NCBI RefSeq assembly: GCF_008974185.1
Contig: NZ_BKZP01000016.1
Coordinates: forward strand, 1 to 64,000
DNA: 64,000 nucleotides
Reading direction: 5' to 3'
Source of the DNA: Weizmannia acidilactici
Lineage (GTDB): Bacteria; Bacillota; Bacilli; Bacillales; Bacillaceae_C
The position numbers and the translations under genes are program-made. Shown one piece after another: positions 40,424 to 53,278 of the stretch. Positions within the stretch are counted from its first letter, which is position 1. Every line of letters begins with the position of its first letter. Under the pieces are notes generated by a model that had not been told where the DNA came from, searched no databases, and was given only the letters and a program-made list of their open reading frames with translations.

Positions 40424-40460
40424 TGGCACACGCGCCATGGCAAAGTGGCCGGGTGTGTCA
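40424..40460 (-). promoter_or_regulatory. Leader hairpin in the rpsJ 5' untranslated region
   Basis: On the minus strand TGACACAC (plus 40453-40460) faces GTGTGCCA (40424-40431), with inner GGCCA.../TGGC pairs. It lies about 60-95 bases before rpsJ in a GC-rich leader that differs from its surroundings. Probably a regulatory leader of the S10 cluster; I cannot assign an RNA class with certainty. Confidence 0.5.
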
Positions 40461-40501
40461 GCAACCTCCCACTTCATCGCAGTCAAAGACCAACATCAAT
40501 C

Positions 40502-40530
40502 ATTATACACAAAATCATAAGCGAATGCAA
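40502..40530 (-). promoter_or_regulatory. Sigma-A promoter of the S10 cluster
   Basis: Minus strand -35 TTGCAT (40530-40525), 17 bases, -10 TATAAT (40507-40502), preceded by TG. Gives a leader of about 130 bases. A second TATAAT further upstream, near 40577-40572, has no good -35. This accounts for most of the gap 40368-40718. Confidence 0.75.
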
Positions 40531-40667
40531 CATAAATCTTGATGTTCCGCCGGTTTCAAAGCTTTCTTTATTATACATAGCCCCCGCAGCATCATTAAGT
40601 TTTGGCAATAATTACTGCGGATATCCAATATCGTGTCGAACACCCGAAAACCATGAAAGAATGCATC

Positions 40668-40698
40668 AAAAAAAGCAGCCGGATTTTTCTCCGGCTGC
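40668..40698 (-). terminator. Terminator of the str operon after tuf
   Basis: Minus strand GCAGCCGGA (plus 40690-40698) pairs perfectly with TCCGGCTGC (40675-40683) over six bases, then seven T (40674-40668). Lies 21 bp after the tuf stop. Confidence 0.93.
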
Positions 40699-40718
40699 CT
40701 TCTGATTCAAATATTCGA

Positions 40719-41906
40719 TTAGGCTTCGATAGAAGAAACGGAACCTGCGCCTACTGTACGGCCGCCTTCACGGATAGAGAATTTTGTTCCTTCTTCGATC
40801 GCAATTGGCGAAATCAATTCTACGCTCATTTCAACGTTATCGCCAGGCATTACCATTTCAACGCCTTCCGGAAGAGTGATAATGCCGGTTACGTCCGTTG
40901 TACGGAAGTAGAATTGCGGACGATAGTTAGAGAAGAATGGAGTGTGGCGTCCGCCTTCTTCTTTCGTCAAAACGTAAACTTGTGCTTTAAATTTTGTATG
41001 CGGGGTAATGGATCCCGGTTTTGCCAAAACTTGACCGCGTTGTACTTCTTCACGTGCAATACCGCGGAGAAGTGCACCGATGTTGTCGCCAGCTTCAGCA
41101 TAGTCAAGAATTTTACGGAACATTTCAACGCCGGTTACAGTTGTTTGTTTTGGTTCGTCGCTCAAACCTACGATTTCAACAACGTCACCGACTTTCAATT
41201 GTCCGCGTTCTACACGGCCGGTTGCAACAGTACCGCGGCCTGTGATGGAGAATACGTCTTCAACAGGCATCATGAATGGTTTATCAGTGTCACGTTGCGG
41301 AGTTGGGATGTATTCATCAACAGCATCCATCAATTCAAGGATTTTTGCTTCGTATTCAGGGTCACCTTCAAGAGCTTTCAAAGCAGAACCTTTAATAACC
41401 GGCACTTCATCGCCAGGGAAGTCGTATTCAGAAAGAAGGTCGCGGACTTCCATTTCAACAAGTTCGAGCAATTCTTCGTCGTCCACCATGTCGCATTTGT
41501 TCAGGAATACAACGATGTAAGGAACGCCCACTTGGCGGGAAAGAAGAATGTGTTCGCGAGTTTGAGGCATTGGGCCGTCAGCTGCGGATACAACCAGGAT
41601 TGCACCGTCCATTTGCGCTGCACCTGTGATCATGTTTTTAACATAGTCAGCGTGTCCAGGGCAGTCAACGTGTGCATAGTGGCGTTTTTCAGTTTCATAT
41701 TCAACGTGTGCAGTATTAATTGTGATCCCGCGTTCGCGTTCTTCAGGCGCACCGTCAATTTGGTCATATGCTTTCGCTTCAGCTTTACCTTGTTTTGCAA
41801 GAACAGCGGTAATTGCAGCGGTTAAAGTCGTTTTACCATGGTCAACGTGACCGATTGTACCAATGTTACAGTGTTCTTTAGAACGGTCGAATTTTTGTTT
41901 AGCCAT
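40719..41906 (-). CDS. tuf: Elongation factor Tu
   Basis: 395 residues. GTPase that brings aminoacyl-tRNA to the ribosome. G1 GHVDHGKTT (about 18-26), G2 RGITI with the catalytic-loop [17 protein letters not shown] and SALKAL; domains 2 and 3 follow with the kirromycin-site residues in place. AAGGAGGATTTCCTG precedes the ATG. Follows fusA by 125 bp and ends with a strong terminator; the ybaC gene found next to it in B. subtilis is absent. Confidence 0.98.
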   Translation of the reverse strand: MAKQKFDRSKEHCNIGTIGHVDHGKTTLTAAITAVLAKQGKAEAKAYDQIDGAPEERERGITINTAHVEYETEKRHYAHVDCPGHADYVKNMITGAAQMDGAILVVSAADGPMPQTREHILLSRQVGVPYIVVFLNKCDMVDDEELLELVEMEVRDLLSEYDFPGDEVPVIKGSALKALEGDPEYEAKILELMDAVDEYIPTPQRDTDKPFMMPVEDVFSITGRGTVATGRVERGQLKVGDVVEIVGLSDEPKQTTVTGVEMFRKILDYAEAGDNIGALLRGIAREEVQRGQVLAKPGSITPHTKFKAQVYVLTKEEGGRHTPFFSNYRPQFYFRTTDVTGIITLPEGVEMVMPGDNVEMSVELISPIAIEEGTKFSIREGGRTVGAGSVSSIEA

Positions 41907-41950
41907 CAGGAAATCCTCCTTAATATTTTGGATTAGAAAGTATATATATT

Positions 41951-41980
41951 GCTTTAAAGCTGCGACAACAACTTTAAAGC
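41951..41980 (-). other. Inverted repeat in the fusA-tuf gap
   Basis: GCTTTAAAG (41951-41959) pairs with CTTTAAAGC (41972-41980), loop 12 bases. AT-rich, without a T-run; may be a processing site or help tune tuf. Function unknown. Confidence 0.4.
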
Positions 41981-42031
41981 GTGATTAACCAATCTAGTAG
42001 TAGTTATACTTCAATAAAGGCAATAAATCAA

Positions 42032-44110
42032 TTATTCACCTTTATTTTTTTTGATGATTTCTTCAGCGATTGACTTCGGCACTTCTTCGTAGTGGTCAAA
42101 GTGCATCGTGAAGACTCCGCGTCCCTGGGTGCTTGAACGGAGCGCCGTTGCATAACCGAACATTTCGGATAACGGCACCATCGCCCGGACAACCTGCGCA
42201 TTTCCGCGTGCTTCCATTCCTTCCACGCGTCCGCGGCGGGCAGTAACTTGTCCCATGATGTCCCCGAGATATTCTTCCGGAATGACAATTTCCACTTTCA
42301 TGACTGGTTCAAGCAGTACCGGGTCACATTTTTCCGCTGCATTTCTTAGCGCAAGGGATGCTGCAACTTTAAATGCCATTTCACTTGAGTCGACATCGTG
42401 GTAAGAACCGTCATAAAGTTTTGCTTTAATGTCAACCAAAGGATAGCCGGCCAAAACGCCGCGCTGCATCGCATCTTCCAAACCGGATTGGATCGCCGGG
42501 ATATATTCGCGCGGAACAACACCGCCGACGATTGCATTTTCAAATTCGAAGCCTTTTCCTTCTTCGTTTGGCGAGAATTCGATCCAAACGTCACCGTATT
42601 GCCCGCGGCCGCCGGATTGGCGTACAAATTTACCTTGGACTTGTGCGGATTTGCGGAAAGTTTCACGATATGCAACTTGCGGAGCACCGATATTGGCTTC
42701 TACTTTGAATTCGCGTTTCATTCGGTCAACGATGATATCAAGATGGAGCTCACCCATACCTTCGATGATCGTTTGCCCGGTTTCAGGATCCGTATGCGCA
42801 CGGAATGTCGGGTCTTCTTCCTGAAGTTTTTGCAGGGCGGTTGTCATTTTATCCTGGTCTGCTTTCGATTTCGGTTCTACCGACAGCTGGATAACCGGTT
42901 CAGGGAATTCCATCGATTCAAGGATAACGAGATTGTTTTCATCGCAAAGCGTGTCACCGGTTGTTGTGTCTTTCAAGCCGACAGCAGCTGCAATATCCCC
43001 GGCATAAACCATGTCGATTTCTTTCCGGTGGTTTGCGTGCATCTGCAAAATACGCCCGATACGTTCGCGTTTTCCTTTTGTCGAGTTTTGGACGTAAGAA
43101 CCGGAGCTCAACGTACCCGAGTATACACGGAAGAAAGTCAGTTTACCAACGAACGGGTCGGTCATGACTTTGAATGCCAAAGCCGAGAATGGCTCGTCAT
43201 CGCTGGAATGCCTTACGACTTCTTCACCGGAATCCGGCAACGTACCTTTGATCGCCGGCACATCAACCGGGGAAGGAAGATAATCGACAACTGCATCCAA
43301 CATCAATTGGACACCTTTGTTTTTAAAAGCGGAACCGCACAATACCGGGAAAAACTCAACATCACAAGTTGCTTTCCGGATGGCGGCTTTCAATTCTTCT
43401 TTCGAAATTTCTTCGCCGCCAAGATATTTTTCCATAATGTCTTCATTGATTTCAGCAACTGCTTCAATTAATTTTTCACGGTATTCTTCCGCTTGTTCCC
43501 TGTACTCTTCCGGAATTTCGCGGACTTCGATTTTCGTGCCGAGATCATCGCCGTAGAAAGTGGCTTTCATTTCAATCAAATCAATGATGCCTTCGAAGCT
43601 GTCTTCGGCCCCGATAGGCAATTGGACCGCATGCGCGTTTGCCTGGAGGCGTTCATGCAGGGAACTTACCGAAAATAAGAAGTCGGCCCCGATTTTATCC
43701 ATCTTATTGACGAATACAATACGGGGAACTCCGTAAGTTGTTGCCTGGCGCCAAACGGTTTCTGTTTGGGGCTCAACGCCGGACTGGGCATCAAGAACGG
43801 CAACCGCACCGTCAAGGACACGGAGCGAACGTTCAACCTCAACTGTGAAGTCCACGTGTCCCGGAGTGTCGATGATGTTGATGCGGTGGTTTTTCCACTG
43901 CGCAGTTGTCGCAGCGGACGTAATCGTAATCCCACGTTCCTGTTCCTGCTCCATCCAGTCCATTTGAGACGCACCTTCATGCGTTTCGCCGATTTTATGA
44001 ATGCGGCCGGTGTAATAAAGGATGCGCTCGGTTGTTGTGGTTTTACCGGCATCGATGTGGGCCATGATACCGATGTTACGAGTTTTTTCTAAGGAGAACT
44101 CTCTTGGCAT
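42032..44110 (-). CDS. fusA: Elongation factor G
   Basis: 692 residues, five domains. Drives translocation with GTP. G1 AHIDAGKTT (17-25), [25 protein letters not shown]; domain IV with [15 protein letters not shown] and the tip-loop region; domain V with [18 protein letters not shown]. Length is normal for bacterial EF-G and all GTPase motifs are intact. AAGGAGAAAAACGAG precedes the ATG. Between rpsG (46 bp) and tuf. Confidence 0.98.
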   Translation of the reverse strand: MPREFSLEKTRNIGIMAHIDAGKTTTTERILYYTGRIHKIGETHEGASQMDWMEQEQERGITITSAATTAQWKNHRINIIDTPGHVDFTVEVERSLRVLDGAVAVLDAQSGVEPQTETVWRQATTYGVPRIVFVNKMDKIGADFLFSVSSLHERLQANAHAVQLPIGAEDSFEGIIDLIEMKATFYGDDLGTKIEVREIPEEYREQAEEYREKLIEAVAEINEDIMEKYLGGEEISKEELKAAIRKATCDVEFFPVLCGSAFKNKGVQLMLDAVVDYLPSPVDVPAIKGTLPDSGEEVVRHSSDDEPFSALAFKVMTDPFVGKLTFFRVYSGTLSSGSYVQNSTKGKRERIGRILQMHANHRKEIDMVYAGDIAAAVGLKDTTTGDTLCDENNLVILESMEFPEPVIQLSVEPKSKADQDKMTTALQKLQEEDPTFRAHTDPETGQTIIEGMGELHLDIIVDRMKREFKVEANIGAPQVAYRETFRKSAQVQGKFVRQSGGRGQYGDVWIEFSPNEEGKGFEFENAIVGGVVPREYIPAIQSGLEDAMQRGVLAGYPLVDIKAKLYDGSYHDVDSSEMAFKVAASLALRNAAEKCDPVLLEPVMKVEIVIPEEYLGDIMGQVTARRGRVEGMEARGNAQVVRAMVPLSEMFGYATALRSSTQGRGVFTMHFDHYEEVPKSIAEEIIKKNKGE

Positions 44111-44156
44111 CTCGTTTTTCTCCTTCCTTTAGGTGTAATTTAGGAGTATTGGAATA

Positions 44157-44642
<486 letters not shown>

Positions 44643-44663
44643 TCAGCGGTTGTTATAGATTTA

Positions 44664-45083
44664 TTATTTCTTTTCTTTAGGTTTTTTCGTGCCATATTTG
44701 GAACGGCCTTGTTTGCGGCTGTCAACACCGGCAGTGTCAAGCGCACCGCGGACAATGTGGTAACGGACACCAGGCAGGTCTTTTACACGGCCGCCGCGGA
44801 TCAGCACAACGCTGTGTTCCTGCAGGTTATGGCCGATGCCAGGAATGTACGCCGTTACTTCAATCCCGTTTGTTAAACGGACACGGGCATATTTACGAAG
44901 CGCCGAGTTCGGTTTTTTCGGGGTCATTGTACCAACACGGGTACATACTCCGCGTTTTTGTGGTGAAGCAAGGTCGGTATTGATTTTTTTGAAGCTGTTG
45001 TAGCCTTTGTTCAGCGCAGGTGATTTTGATTTCTCGATTTTGGATTTACGAGGTTTGCGCACCAATTGGTTAATTGTAGGCAT
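44664..45083 (-). CDS. rpsL: 30S ribosomal protein S12
   Basis: 139 residues, uS12, decoding-centre protein. [37 protein letters not shown] (read in pieces) and [31 protein letters not shown] (read in pieces). The streptomycin-sensitivity loop TPKKPNSA and GRVKDLPG appears wild type (both lysines present). First gene of the rpsL-rpsG-fusA-tuf group; GGAGGAAAAACAG precedes the ATG. Confidence 0.98.
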   Translation of the reverse strand: MPTINQLVRKPRKSKIEKSKSPALNKGYNSFKKINTDLASPQKRGVCTRVGTMTPKKPNSALRKYARVRLTNGIEVTAYIPGIGHNLQEHSVVLIRGGRVKDLPGVRYHIVRGALDTAGVDSRKQGRSKYGTKKPKEKK

Positions 45084-45177
45084 CTGTTTTTCCTCCCTTC
45101 GAACAATTTAAGCCCACACATCCAGGTGGTTCATTTAATGGTAAAAACAAACTTTTGCGTCAATGCGCAAAAAATGT

Positions 45178-45426
45178 TTAATAAATGAGTGCAACAGCTG
45201 CAGCTCCGACTTCAATGCCGCATGCTTTCCCGAGCTGTTTTTTTGACTCGGTATAGGTAACCGGCACATTGAATTCTTCGGCAATGGCGATGACTTTGCC
45301 CGTTACGTTCGGATCAGCATCTTCAGCAACAAGCAACTCATCAACATTTCCAGCCTTTAAAGCTTTTACTGTTTGTTTTGTTCCTACAATAATTTTCTTT
45401 GCCTGATTTACTTTTTCATAAGACAT
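45178..45426 (-). CDS. rplGB: L7Ae-like kink-turn RNA-binding protein YbxF
   Basis: 82 residues of the L7Ae/L30e/S12e superfamily, which binds kink-turns in [26 protein letters not shown] and [16 protein letters not shown] match B. subtilis YbxF, and it stands in the same place between rpoC and rpsL. Start at 45426 preferred for TTGGAGG about eight bases upstream; a 19-codon extension lacks a site. Its biological role in Bacillus is unclear. Confidence 0.93.
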   Translation of the reverse strand: MSYEKVNQAKKIIVGTKQTVKALKAGNVDELLVAEDADPNVTGKVIAIAEEFNVPVTYTESKKQLGKACGIEVGAAAVALIY

Positions 45427-45530
45427 TGCAGTATCCTCCAAAGTATACAGGTATTGATAGGAGCACCTTGAATATATTATCACTTTGAAAATCCAAAGTC
45501 AACATTCATGTAAAAAAACATCATAAGAAT

Positions 45531-45556
45531 GGCACGCCGGAAAAACCGGCGCAGCC
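45531..45556 (-). terminator. Hairpin between rpoC and rplGB
   Basis: Minus strand CGCCGG (plus 45546-45551) pairs with CCGGCG (45535-45540), extended by GGCTG/GTGCC with a bulge; seven T follow only 12 bases later (45518-45512). Partial terminator after rpoC. Confidence 0.5.
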
Positions 45557-45594
45557 ACTCCATGTCTAACTTATGATTTACCTCCGCTTTTCGA

Positions 45595-45703
45595 TTGTCC
45601 AGCTGCGGGTGTTATTGGGCTAGCGGATTTCCGGCCTCTTCCCTGCGATAAGTCAACATCGGTTCACCTATAGGCTCACCGTGTTTCCTTTAAGTCAGAG
45701 GCC
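45595..45703. repeat. Degenerate intergenic repetitive element after rpoC
   Basis: Contains TTGTCCAGCT (45595), GCTAGCGG, GGCCTCT (45633-45639), ATAAGTCAA and closing AGAGGCC (45697-45703). These words, in this order, recall a small intergenic element I have seen widely in Bacillaceae genomes, which folds by pairing of its ends; here GGCCTCT pairs with AGAGGCC. No coding potential. The match is from memory. Confidence 0.35.
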
Positions 45704-45748
45704 AAATCAAATCCGTACGCCGAATAATGTCGCCCTCCGCTTTTCTTT

Positions 45749-48700
45749 TTATTCCGTTTCTGCCGGCACTTCCTCTTCTTTCTTCATGACTTCGGGAATT
45801 GTTTTGCGGTAGCGGGTCATTCCTGTACCGGCAGGAACGAGTTTCCCGATAATGACATTTTCTTTCAGCCCGAGCAATTCGTCGCGTTTGCCTTTGATGG
45901 CCGCATCCGTTAACACCCGGGTTGTTTCCTGGAAGGAGGCCGCCGATAAGAACGAATCGGTTTCCAGGGAAGCTTTTGTAATCCCGAGCAATACCGGGCG
46001 TCCTGTTGCAGGGCGGTTGCCTTCAAGCAAAGCTTTTTCGTTTGCTTCGCCGAACTGGTGGATGTCAAGCAGCGTACCCGGAAGGACATCCGTGTCGCCG
46101 GCATCCAGCACCCTTACTTTTCTCAGCATTTGACGGACCATTACTTCAATGTGCTTGTCGCCAATTTCAACCCCTTGCATCCGGTATACTTTTTGGACTT
46201 CCCGCAACAAGTATTCCTGTACGGTCGTCACATCTGTTACACGCAGCAGGTCTTTCGGGTCGATGGAACCTTCCGTCAGTTCCTGTCCCCTCTTGACCTC
46301 ATCATTCACCGCCACTTTTAGGCGGGAAGTGTAAGGTGCGATATATGTGCGGGTTTCAACAGGGCCCTGGATGACAATCTCGTATTGGCGGTCCCGTCCT
46401 TCGCTGATGGAAGTGACAACCCCGTCCACTTCGGAAATGACTGCCTGGCCTTTCGGATTCCGGGCTTCAAACAATTCCTGGATACGTGGAAGACCTTGGG
46501 TAATATCTTCTCCGGCCACGCCTCCGGTATGGAATGTACGCATGGTCAGCTGGGTACCCGGTTCGCCGATCGATTGGGCCGCAATAATCCCAACCGCTTC
46601 ACCGACTTCGACTTCCTGGCCGGTTGCCAGATTGCGCCCGTAGCATTTTTTACATACGCCATGGCGGGTATTGCAGGTGAATACCGAGCGGATCCAGACT
46701 TTTTCATAACCGGCGTCGACAATTTCCTTCGCAATGTCTTCCGTGATAAACTCGTTTTCACAGACAATGATTTTCCCGGTTTCAGGATGTCTGATCGTTT
46801 TTCTTGAATAACGGCCTGTTAAGCGTTCTTCAAGGGATTCAATAATTTCCGTGCCCTCTTTCAACGCTCCGATCAAAAGCCCGCGGTCGGTTCCGCAGTC
46901 GTCTTCGCGGACGATGACATCCTGCGCCACATCGACAAGGCGACGGGTTAGATAACCTGAGTCCGCAGTCTTAAGCGCCGTATCGGCAAGGCCTTTACGA
47001 GCACCGTGCGTTGAGATGAAGTATTCTTGTACGGTCAAACCTTCACGGAAACTGGACTTGATCGGCAATTCAATTATCCGTCCGGCCGGGTTGGCCATCA
47101 AGCCGCGCATTCCGGCAAGCTGTGTAAAGTTCGATGCGTTTCCCCGCGCACCCGAATCGCTCATCATGAAGATCGGGTTCCGTTTATCAAGGGATTCCAT
47201 CAATTTGCCCTGGATCGTATCTTTTGCCTCGCTCCAGATCGAAATGACGCGGTCATAACGTTCGTCCTCGGTAATTAAACCACGGCGGAACTGTTTCATA
47301 ACTGTATCGACTTTCTTCTGGGCTCCCGAGAGGATTTCCTCTTTTTCTCCCAAAACGACGATGTCGGATACGCCGACAGTAATACCGGCTTTTGTAGAAT
47401 ATTGGAAGCCAAGGTCTTTTAAGCGGTCCAGCATCTTGGAAGTTTCCGTAATCTTGAACCGTTTAAACACTTCGGCAATAATGCTTCCGAGGAATCCTTT
47501 TATAAACGGCCGGATTAAAGGCTGCTGTTTAATATGTTCTTTTACGTCAATAGACGGATCGACAAAATATTTGTCAGGTGTCCTTTCTTCCAAGTTTGTT
47601 TTAGTCGGCTCATTAATGTATGGGAAGCTCTTCGGCAAGATTTCATTGAAGATCACTTTCCCGACAGTTGTAATCAAAAGCTTTTTATTTTGCTCTTCCG
47701 TGAAAGTCGGATTGTTGAGCGAACCGGCATGAATGGCGATCCGTGTATGGAAATGCACATAGCCGTTATAGTAGGCCATATACACTTCATTTACATCTTT
47801 AAAGACAGAGCCTTCGCCGACAGCCCCTTCACGTTCAAGCGTTAAGTAGTAGTTGCCGAGGACCATGTCCTGGGACGGCGTAACAACCGGTTTCCCGTCT
47901 TTCGGGTTCAAAATGTTTTGTGCGGCAAGCATTAGCAAACGCGCTTCCGCCTGTGCCTCTGCCGACAGCGGGACGTGTACAGCCATTTGGTCGCCGTCAA
48001 AGTCCGCGTTATAAGCCGTACATACGAGCGGATGCAGGCGGATTGCGCGCCCTTCAACAAGCTTCGGTTCAAATGCCTGAATCCCGAGCCTGTGCAGTGT
48101 CGGGGCACGGTTCAGGAGTACCGGGTGTTCTTTAATGACTTCTTCCAGCACATCCCAGATTTCCGGCTGCAGACGTTCGATTTTCCGTTTTGCGCTTTTA
48201 ATATTATGGGCCAGGCCTTTTTCGACGAGTTCTTTCATAACGAAAGGCTTGAACAATTCAATCGCCATTTCACGCGGCAGACCGCATTGGTACATTTTCA
48301 AATTCGGGCCGACAACGATAACCGAACGGCCGGAATAGTCAACCCGTTTTCCGAGCAAGTTTTGGCGGAAACGGCCCTGTTTCCCTTTCAGCATATGGGA
48401 AAGCGATTTTAACGGGCGGTTCCCCGGGCCTGTTACCGGGCGTCCACGACGGCCGTTATCGATCAAAGCGTCGACTGCTTCCTGCAACATGCGTTTTTCG
48501 TTTTGAACAATAATGCTTGGCGCACCAAGATCCAGCAGGCGTTTCAAACGGTTGTTCCGATTGATGACGCGGCGGTACAAATCATTTAAGTCAGATGTGG
48601 CAAAGCGCCCGCCTTCCAGCTGTACCATCGGGCGCAGTTCAGGCGGAATGACAGGAAGGACATCCAAAACCATCCATTCCGGTTTATTGCCTGAATTGCG

Positions 48701-49348
48701 GAAGGCTTCGAGCACTTCAAGGCGCTTGATCGCACGTGTGCGGCGCTGGCCTTGCGCAACTTTCAGCTCTTCTTTTAGCGCTTCGCATTCTTTATTGACA
48801 TCTACATCCTGCAGCAGTTTTTTAATGGCTTCCGCACCCATGCCGGCCTGGAATTTGTTGCCGTATTTTTCACGGTAAGCACGGTATTCTTTTTCGGAAA
48901 GGAGCTGTTTCTTTTCCAAAGAAGTATCCCCTGCTTCGGTGACAACATAAGATGCGAAGTAAATCACTTCTTCCAAAGCGCGCGGGGACATGTCAAGCAC
49001 AAGCCCCATCCGGCTAGGAATCCCTTTGAAATACCATATATGTGAAACAGGCGCAGCAAGTTCGATATGGCCCATTCTTTCGCGGCGCACTTTCGATCTT
49101 GTCACTTCCACACCGCAGCGGTCGCAGACAACGCCTTTGTAACGGACGCGTTTGTATTTGCCGCAATGGCATTCCCAGTCTTTTGTCGGGCCGAAAATAC
49201 GTTCGCAGAAAAGCCCGTCTTTTTCAGGTTTTAATGTCCTGTAGTTGATGGTTTCCGGTTTTTTGACTTCACCGTATGACCAGGAACGGATTTTATCCGG
49301 TGAAGCAAGACCAATTTTCATGTACTCAAAATTATTTACGTCCAGCAA
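45749..49348 (-). CDS. rpoC: RNA polymerase subunit beta'
   Basis: 1199 residues, same length as B. subtilis. Zinc-binding [24 protein letters not shown] near residue 60 (read in pieces), the catalytic [12 protein letters not shown] with its three Mg-binding aspartates, the second zinc site [15 protein letters not shown], trigger-loop/bridge-helix segments, and [26 protein letters not shown] (read in pieces). The start [17 protein letters not shown] fits the family. 137 bp after rpoB with an intercistronic hairpin. Confidence 0.98.
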   Translation of the reverse strand: MLDVNNFEYMKIGLASPDKIRSWSYGEVKKPETINYRTLKPEKDGLFCERIFGPTKDWECHCGKYKRVRYKGVVCDRCGVEVTRSKVRRERMGHIELAAPVSHIWYFKGIPSRMGLVLDMSPRALEEVIYFASYVVTEAGDTSLEKKQLLSEKEYRAYREKYGNKFQAGMGAEAIKKLLQDVDVNKECEALKEELKVAQGQRRTRAIKRLEVLEAFRNSGNKPEWMVLDVLPVIPPELRPMVQLEGGRFATSDLNDLYRRVINRNNRLKRLLDLGAPSIIVQNEKRMLQEAVDALIDNGRRGRPVTGPGNRPLKSLSHMLKGKQGRFRQNLLGKRVDYSGRSVIVVGPNLKMYQCGLPREMAIELFKPFVMKELVEKGLAHNIKSAKRKIERLQPEIWDVLEEVIKEHPVLLNRAPTLHRLGIQAFEPKLVEGRAIRLHPLVCTAYNADFDGDQMAVHVPLSAEAQAEARLLMLAAQNILNPKDGKPVVTPSQDMVLGNYYLTLEREGAVGEGSVFKDVNEVYMAYYNGYVHFHTRIAIHAGSLNNPTFTEEQNKKLLITTVGKVIFNEILPKSFPYINEPTKTNLEERTPDKYFVDPSIDVKEHIKQQPLIRPFIKGFLGSIIAEVFKRFKITETSKMLDRLKDLGFQYSTKAGITVGVSDIVVLGEKEEILSGAQKKVDTVMKQFRRGLITEDERYDRVISIWSEAKDTIQGKLMESLDKRNPIFMMSDSGARGNASNFTQLAGMRGLMANPAGRIIELPIKSSFREGLTVQEYFISTHGARKGLADTALKTADSGYLTRRLVDVAQDVIVREDDCGTDRGLLIGALKEGTEIIESLEERLTGRYSRKTIRHPETGKIIVCENEFITEDIAKEIVDAGYEKVWIRSVFTCNTRHGVCKKCYGRNLATGQEVEVGEAVGIIAAQSIGEPGTQLTMRTFHTGGVAGEDITQGLPRIQELFEARNPKGQAVISEVDGVVTSISEGRDRQYEIVIQGPVETRTYIAPYTSRLKVAVNDEVKRGQELTEGSIDPKDLLRVTDVTTVQEYLLREVQKVYRMQGVEIGDKHIEVMVRQMLRKVRVLDAGDTDVLPGTLLDIHQFGEANEKALLEGNRPATGRPVLLGITKASLETDSFLSAASFQETTRVLTDAAIKGKRDELLGLKENVIIGKLVPAGTGMTRYRKTIPEVMKKEEEVPAETE

Positions 49349-49416
49349 GGGGCCAGCCTCCCTTTCGTCTTTAGGTTAGTACCTTAAAACACATACAGAA
49401 GAAACAGAAATAGAAG

Positions 49417-49445
49417 CCGGATTGTACGGATTCCATACAATCCGG
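49417..49445 (-). other. Intercistronic hairpin between rpoB and rpoC
   Basis: CCGGATTGTA (49417-49426) pairs perfectly with TACAATCCGG (49436-49445), loop nine bases. Only TTC-type tract follows, so it is more likely an RNA processing or partial attenuation site than a full terminator. Confidence 0.55.
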
Positions 49446-49484
49446 ACGATGGCCTCTCTTTCTGTTCCACGTAAACTCCAGCAA

Positions 49485-52400
49485 TTATTCTTTGGACGCC
49501 CCGATCCCTTCAGGCTCTTCTTTTGATTCAGGGGCAATGTTCAATGTATCTGCCTGGTTCAGGTCATCATCGTCTTCAAGGTCGCGCATTTCAATTTCTT
49601 CGTCGTCCCCGGATAAGATCTTCACATCCAGCCCTAAGCTTTGAAGTTCCTTGATCAGCACTTTAAACGATTCCGGCACACCAGGCTCAGGGACATTTTC
49701 CCCTTTTACAATTGCTTCATAAGTTTTTACGCGGCCGACGACGTCATCCGATTTGACGGTGAGGATTTCCTGGAGCGTGTAGGCGGCACCGTAAGCTTCG
49801 AGCGCCCATACTTCCATCTCCCCGAACCTTTGGCCGCCGAACTGTGCTTTACCGCCGAGCGGCTGCTGTGTAACGAGCGAGTAAGGCCCTGTCGAACGGG
49901 CATGCAATTTATCGTCTACCATGTGGGCGAGTTTAATCATATACATAATCCCGACAGATACGCGGTTATCGAAAGGTTCGCCGGTACGCCCGTCGTAAAG
50001 CACAGTTTTCGCATCACGCGCCATGCCGGCTTCTTCAATCGTTTCCCAGACGTCCTCTTCGCGCGCACCGTCAAATACCGGAGTCGCCACATGGAGGCCG
50101 AGTTTTTTCGCCGCCATGCCAAGATGCAGTTCAAGCACCTGCCCGATGTTCATCCGAGAAGGCACGCCGAGCGGATTGAGCATGATTTGGACAGGCGTTC
50201 CATCCGGAAGGAAAGGCATATCTTCTTCCGGAAGAATCCGGGAGATAACCCCTTTGTTTCCGTGGCGCCCGGCCATCTTGTCGCCCTGGTGGATTTTCCG
50301 TTTCTGCACGATATAAACGCGGACGAGCTGGTTCACACCAGGCGGGAGCTCATCCCCTGCTTCGCGCGTAAAGACTTTGACATCGAGGACAATACCGCCG
50401 CCCCCGTGTGGAACCCGGAGCGATGTGTCACGCACTTCTCGGGCCTTTTCGCCGAAGATGGCATGGAGCAGGCGTTCTTCCGCCGTTAGTTCTGTAACGC
50501 CTTTCGGGGTGACTTTCCCGACGAGCAGATCGCCGTCTTTTACTTCAGCACCAATTCGGACAATGCCGCGTTCGTCGAGGTTTTTCAAAGCATCTTCGCC
50601 GACGTTCGGGATATCGCGGGTCATTTCTTCCGGCCCAAGCTTCGTATCGCGGGCTTCCGACTCGTATTCTTCTATATGGATAGATGTGTAAACATCTTCT
50701 TTTACGAGTTTTTCGCTCATAATGATGGCATCTTCATAGTTATAGCCGTCCCATGTCATAAAAGCAACAAGCACGTTTTGCCCGAGGGCCAGTTCTCCGT
50801 GGTCCATCGATTGGCCATCAGCTAAGATTTCGCCTTTTTCAACACGGTCGCCTTTTTTCACAATCGGGCGCTGGTTGATGCACATGCCGTTGTTGGAGCG
50901 CTTGAATTTTTGAAGACGATATTTATCCAGATCGCCTTTCACTTCCTGGCCGTCCACATTGATGATGCGGCGTACCCAAATTTCGCGGGCTTCCACATGT
51001 TCCACAATGCCATCATGCTTGCAGATCAAAGCCGCGCCCGAGTCTTTTGCACTCACATACTCCATGCCGGTGCCAACGATCGGCGCATGCGGCTGCATGA
51101 GCGGAACGGCCTGGCGCTGCATGTTCGCACCCATCAACGCACGGTTTGAGTCGTCGTTTTCAAGGAACGGGATACATGCTGTCGCAGCAGATACAACCTG
51201 CTTCGGCGAAACATCCATGTAATCGACGCGGTCCGCTTTAACGACAATGTTTTCGCCGCGGAAACGCGCATATACTTCATCATCGACAAAATAGCCGTTT
51301 TCATCCAATTGTGCATTCGCCTGGGCCACGACATAATTGTCTTCTTCATCGGCCGTCAAATAGTCGATATGTTCCGTTACACGCCCTGTATCTGGGTCAA
51401 CCCTGCGGTATGGCGTTTCAATAAAACCGAAGCGGTTGACTTTGGCATACGTCGACAAAGAGTTGATCAACCCAATATTCGGTCCTTCAGGCGTTTCAAT
51501 CGGACACATGCGGCCGTAGTGCGAGTAGTGGACGTCGCGCACTTCCATGCCGGCGCGTTCACGTGTCAAACCGCCGGGTCCGAGTGCGGAAAGCCTGCGC
51601 TTATGGGTCAGTTCCGCCAGCGGGTTCGTCTGATCCATGAACTGCGACAACTGCGAGCTGCCAAAGAATTCCTTAATGGCCGCGATCACCGGGCGGATAT
51701 TGATCAGCTGCTGAGGCGTAATCGTGTTAATGTCCTGGATCGACATTCTTTCACGGACAACGCGTTCCATCCGCGACAGGCCGATGCGGAATTGGTTTTG
51801 CAGCAATTCACCGACTGACCTTAAACGGCGGTTCCCAAGATGATCGATATCATCCGTATCGCCGACGCCGTGCAGCAAATTGAAGAAATAGCTGATGGAA
51901 GCCACAATGTCTGCAGGTGTAATGTGTTTGATGCTTTCATCCACATAAGCATTTCCGATTACATTGATGACTTTCTCATTATCGTCGATCGGGGCATAAA
52001 TTTTGATGGACTGCAGCGTAATATCATCATCAACAACACCGCCAACTTGGCTGTATGTTTTAAAACCTAAGCCGTTTTCAAGATAAGGGATAATTTTATC
52101 AAGCGTACGCCGGTCTAAAACCGTTCCTTCTTCCGCAATGATTTCGCCGGTTTCGGGGTCAGCCAGGGTTTCGGCTAAACGCTGCCCGAACAAACGGAAT
52201 TTCATATGAAGCTTTTTGTTCATTTTATATCGGCCGACATTTGCCAGATCATAACGTTTCGGATCAAAGAAACGCGAGATCAACAAGCTTTTCGCGTTTT
52301 CAACTGTCGGCGGCTCGCCCGGGCGGAGTCGTTCGTATATTTCAAGAAGCGCTTTTTCAGTGCTGTCGGTATTATCTTTTTCGAGCGTATTCCTTAAAAA

Positions 52401-53045
52401 CTCGTTATCGCCGATTAACTCGATAATTTCCTGGTCGGAACCGAAACCGAGCGCCCGGAGCAAAACGGTGATCGGCAGCTTTCTCGTACGGTCGATGCGG
52501 ACATAGGCAACATCTTTCGCATCCGTTTCATACTCAAGCCATGCGCCGCGGTTTGGAATGACGGTTGCACTGTAGCCGTATTTCCCGTTTTTGTCCATTT
52601 TACTGTTAAAATAAACACTAGGGGAACGGACGAGCTGGGATACAATGACACGTTCTGCACCATTAATGATAAAAGTCCCCGTTTCCGTCATTAATGGGAA
52701 GTCGCCCATAAATACATCCTGGTCTTTCACTTCACCGGTTTCTTTATTGATAAGGCGCACCTTTACGCGGAGCGGGGCTGCGTAAGTAACATCACGCTCT
52801 TTACATTCGTCGATTGAGTATTTCGGTTCGCCGAGGCTGTAATCAATAAATTCCAAAAAAAGGTTTCCGGCAAAATCCTCGATCGGGGAGATGTCCTGAA
52901 ACATTTCACGCAAACCTTCGTCAAGGAACCATTGGTAAGATGAGGTTTGGATCTCGATTAGGTTTGGCAGCTCTAAAATTTCTTTAATACGCGCATAACT
53001 TCTGCGTTGGCGGTGCCGTCCATACTGAACTAGTTGATGTGACAA
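49485..53045 (-). CDS. rpoB: RNA polymerase subunit beta
   Basis: 1186 residues. [16 protein letters not shown] at the start, the rifampicin cluster [31 protein letters not shown] (read in pieces; residues Gln, Asp, His, Arg, Ser and Leu all in the sensitive form), EGPNIGLI, and C-terminal [29 protein letters not shown] (read in pieces). The start is taken as TTG at 53045, eight bases after GAGGGG; B. subtilis rpoB also uses TTG. A GTG three codons upstream lies inside the ribosome site. Acidic C-terminal tail of about 45 residues as usual in Bacillus. Confidence 0.97.
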   Translation of the reverse strand: MSHQLVQYGRHRQRRSYARIKEILELPNLIEIQTSSYQWFLDEGLREMFQDISPIEDFAGNLFLEFIDYSLGEPKYSIDECKERDVTYAAPLRVKVRLINKETGEVKDQDVFMGDFPLMTETGTFIINGAERVIVSQLVRSPSVYFNSKMDKNGKYGYSATVIPNRGAWLEYETDAKDVAYVRIDRTRKLPITVLLRALGFGSDQEIIELIGDNEFLRNTLEKDNTDSTEKALLEIYERLRPGEPPTVENAKSLLISRFFDPKRYDLANVGRYKMNKKLHMKFRLFGQRLAETLADPETGEIIAEEGTVLDRRTLDKIIPYLENGLGFKTYSQVGGVVDDDITLQSIKIYAPIDDNEKVINVIGNAYVDESIKHITPADIVASISYFFNLLHGVGDTDDIDHLGNRRLRSVGELLQNQFRIGLSRMERVVRERMSIQDINTITPQQLINIRPVIAAIKEFFGSSQLSQFMDQTNPLAELTHKRRLSALGPGGLTRERAGMEVRDVHYSHYGRMCPIETPEGPNIGLINSLSTYAKVNRFGFIETPYRRVDPDTGRVTEHIDYLTADEEDNYVVAQANAQLDENGYFVDDEVYARFRGENIVVKADRVDYMDVSPKQVVSAATACIPFLENDDSNRALMGANMQRQAVPLMQPHAPIVGTGMEYVSAKDSGAALICKHDGIVEHVEAREIWVRRIINVDGQEVKGDLDKYRLQKFKRSNNGMCINQRPIVKKGDRVEKGEILADGQSMDHGELALGQNVLVAFMTWDGYNYEDAIIMSEKLVKEDVYTSIHIEEYESEARDTKLGPEEMTRDIPNVGEDALKNLDERGIVRIGAEVKDGDLLVGKVTPKGVTELTAEERLLHAIFGEKAREVRDTSLRVPHGGGGIVLDVKVFTREAGDELPPGVNQLVRVYIVQKRKIHQGDKMAGRHGNKGVISRILPEEDMPFLPDGTPVQIMLNPLGVPSRMNIGQVLELHLGMAAKKLGLHVATPVFDGAREEDVWETIEEAGMARDAKTVLYDGRTGEPFDNRVSVGIMYMIKLAHMVDDKLHARSTGPYSLVTQQPLGGKAQFGGQRFGEMEVWALEAYGAAYTLQEILTVKSDDVVGRVKTYEAIVKGENVPEPGVPESFKVLIKELQSLGLDVKILSGDDEEIEMRDLEDDDDLNQADTLNIAPESKEEPEGIGASKE

Positions 53046-53107
53046 CTGATTCACCCCTCAAATCAAGCGTTTTGTTTGCATCTTTCGTCAAACAACATGA
53101 AGCTAAG

Positions 53108-53140
53108 ACAAAAAGAAAAAGGGTTTTTTATGAAAAACCA
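53108..53140 (-). terminator. AT-rich hairpin between ybxB and rpoB
   Basis: Minus strand GGTTTTT with AAAAAACC in 53121-53142, followed by CTTTTTCTTTTTG (53120-53108). Looks like a weak terminator for ybxB; transcription of rpoB presumably starts or continues past it. I see no certain promoter in 53055-53278. Confidence 0.45.
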
Positions 53141-53278
53141 CATATCGCATGACGAGTTATGATTTTATAAGTCATTTCCAATTAACCCAAAATATATACT
53201 TGACAAATACATTTTAGATTGTATAAAGAAAAATAATCTATTGGCATTTTATGATTTTAACATACAACAAAATGAGAG

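Noticed and set aside
40602-41825. Long plus-strand frame opposite tuf (and similar ones opposite fusA, rpoC, rpoB, sat)
   Set aside because: Antisense shadows caused by codon bias of highly expressed genes; no ribosome sites or protein features.
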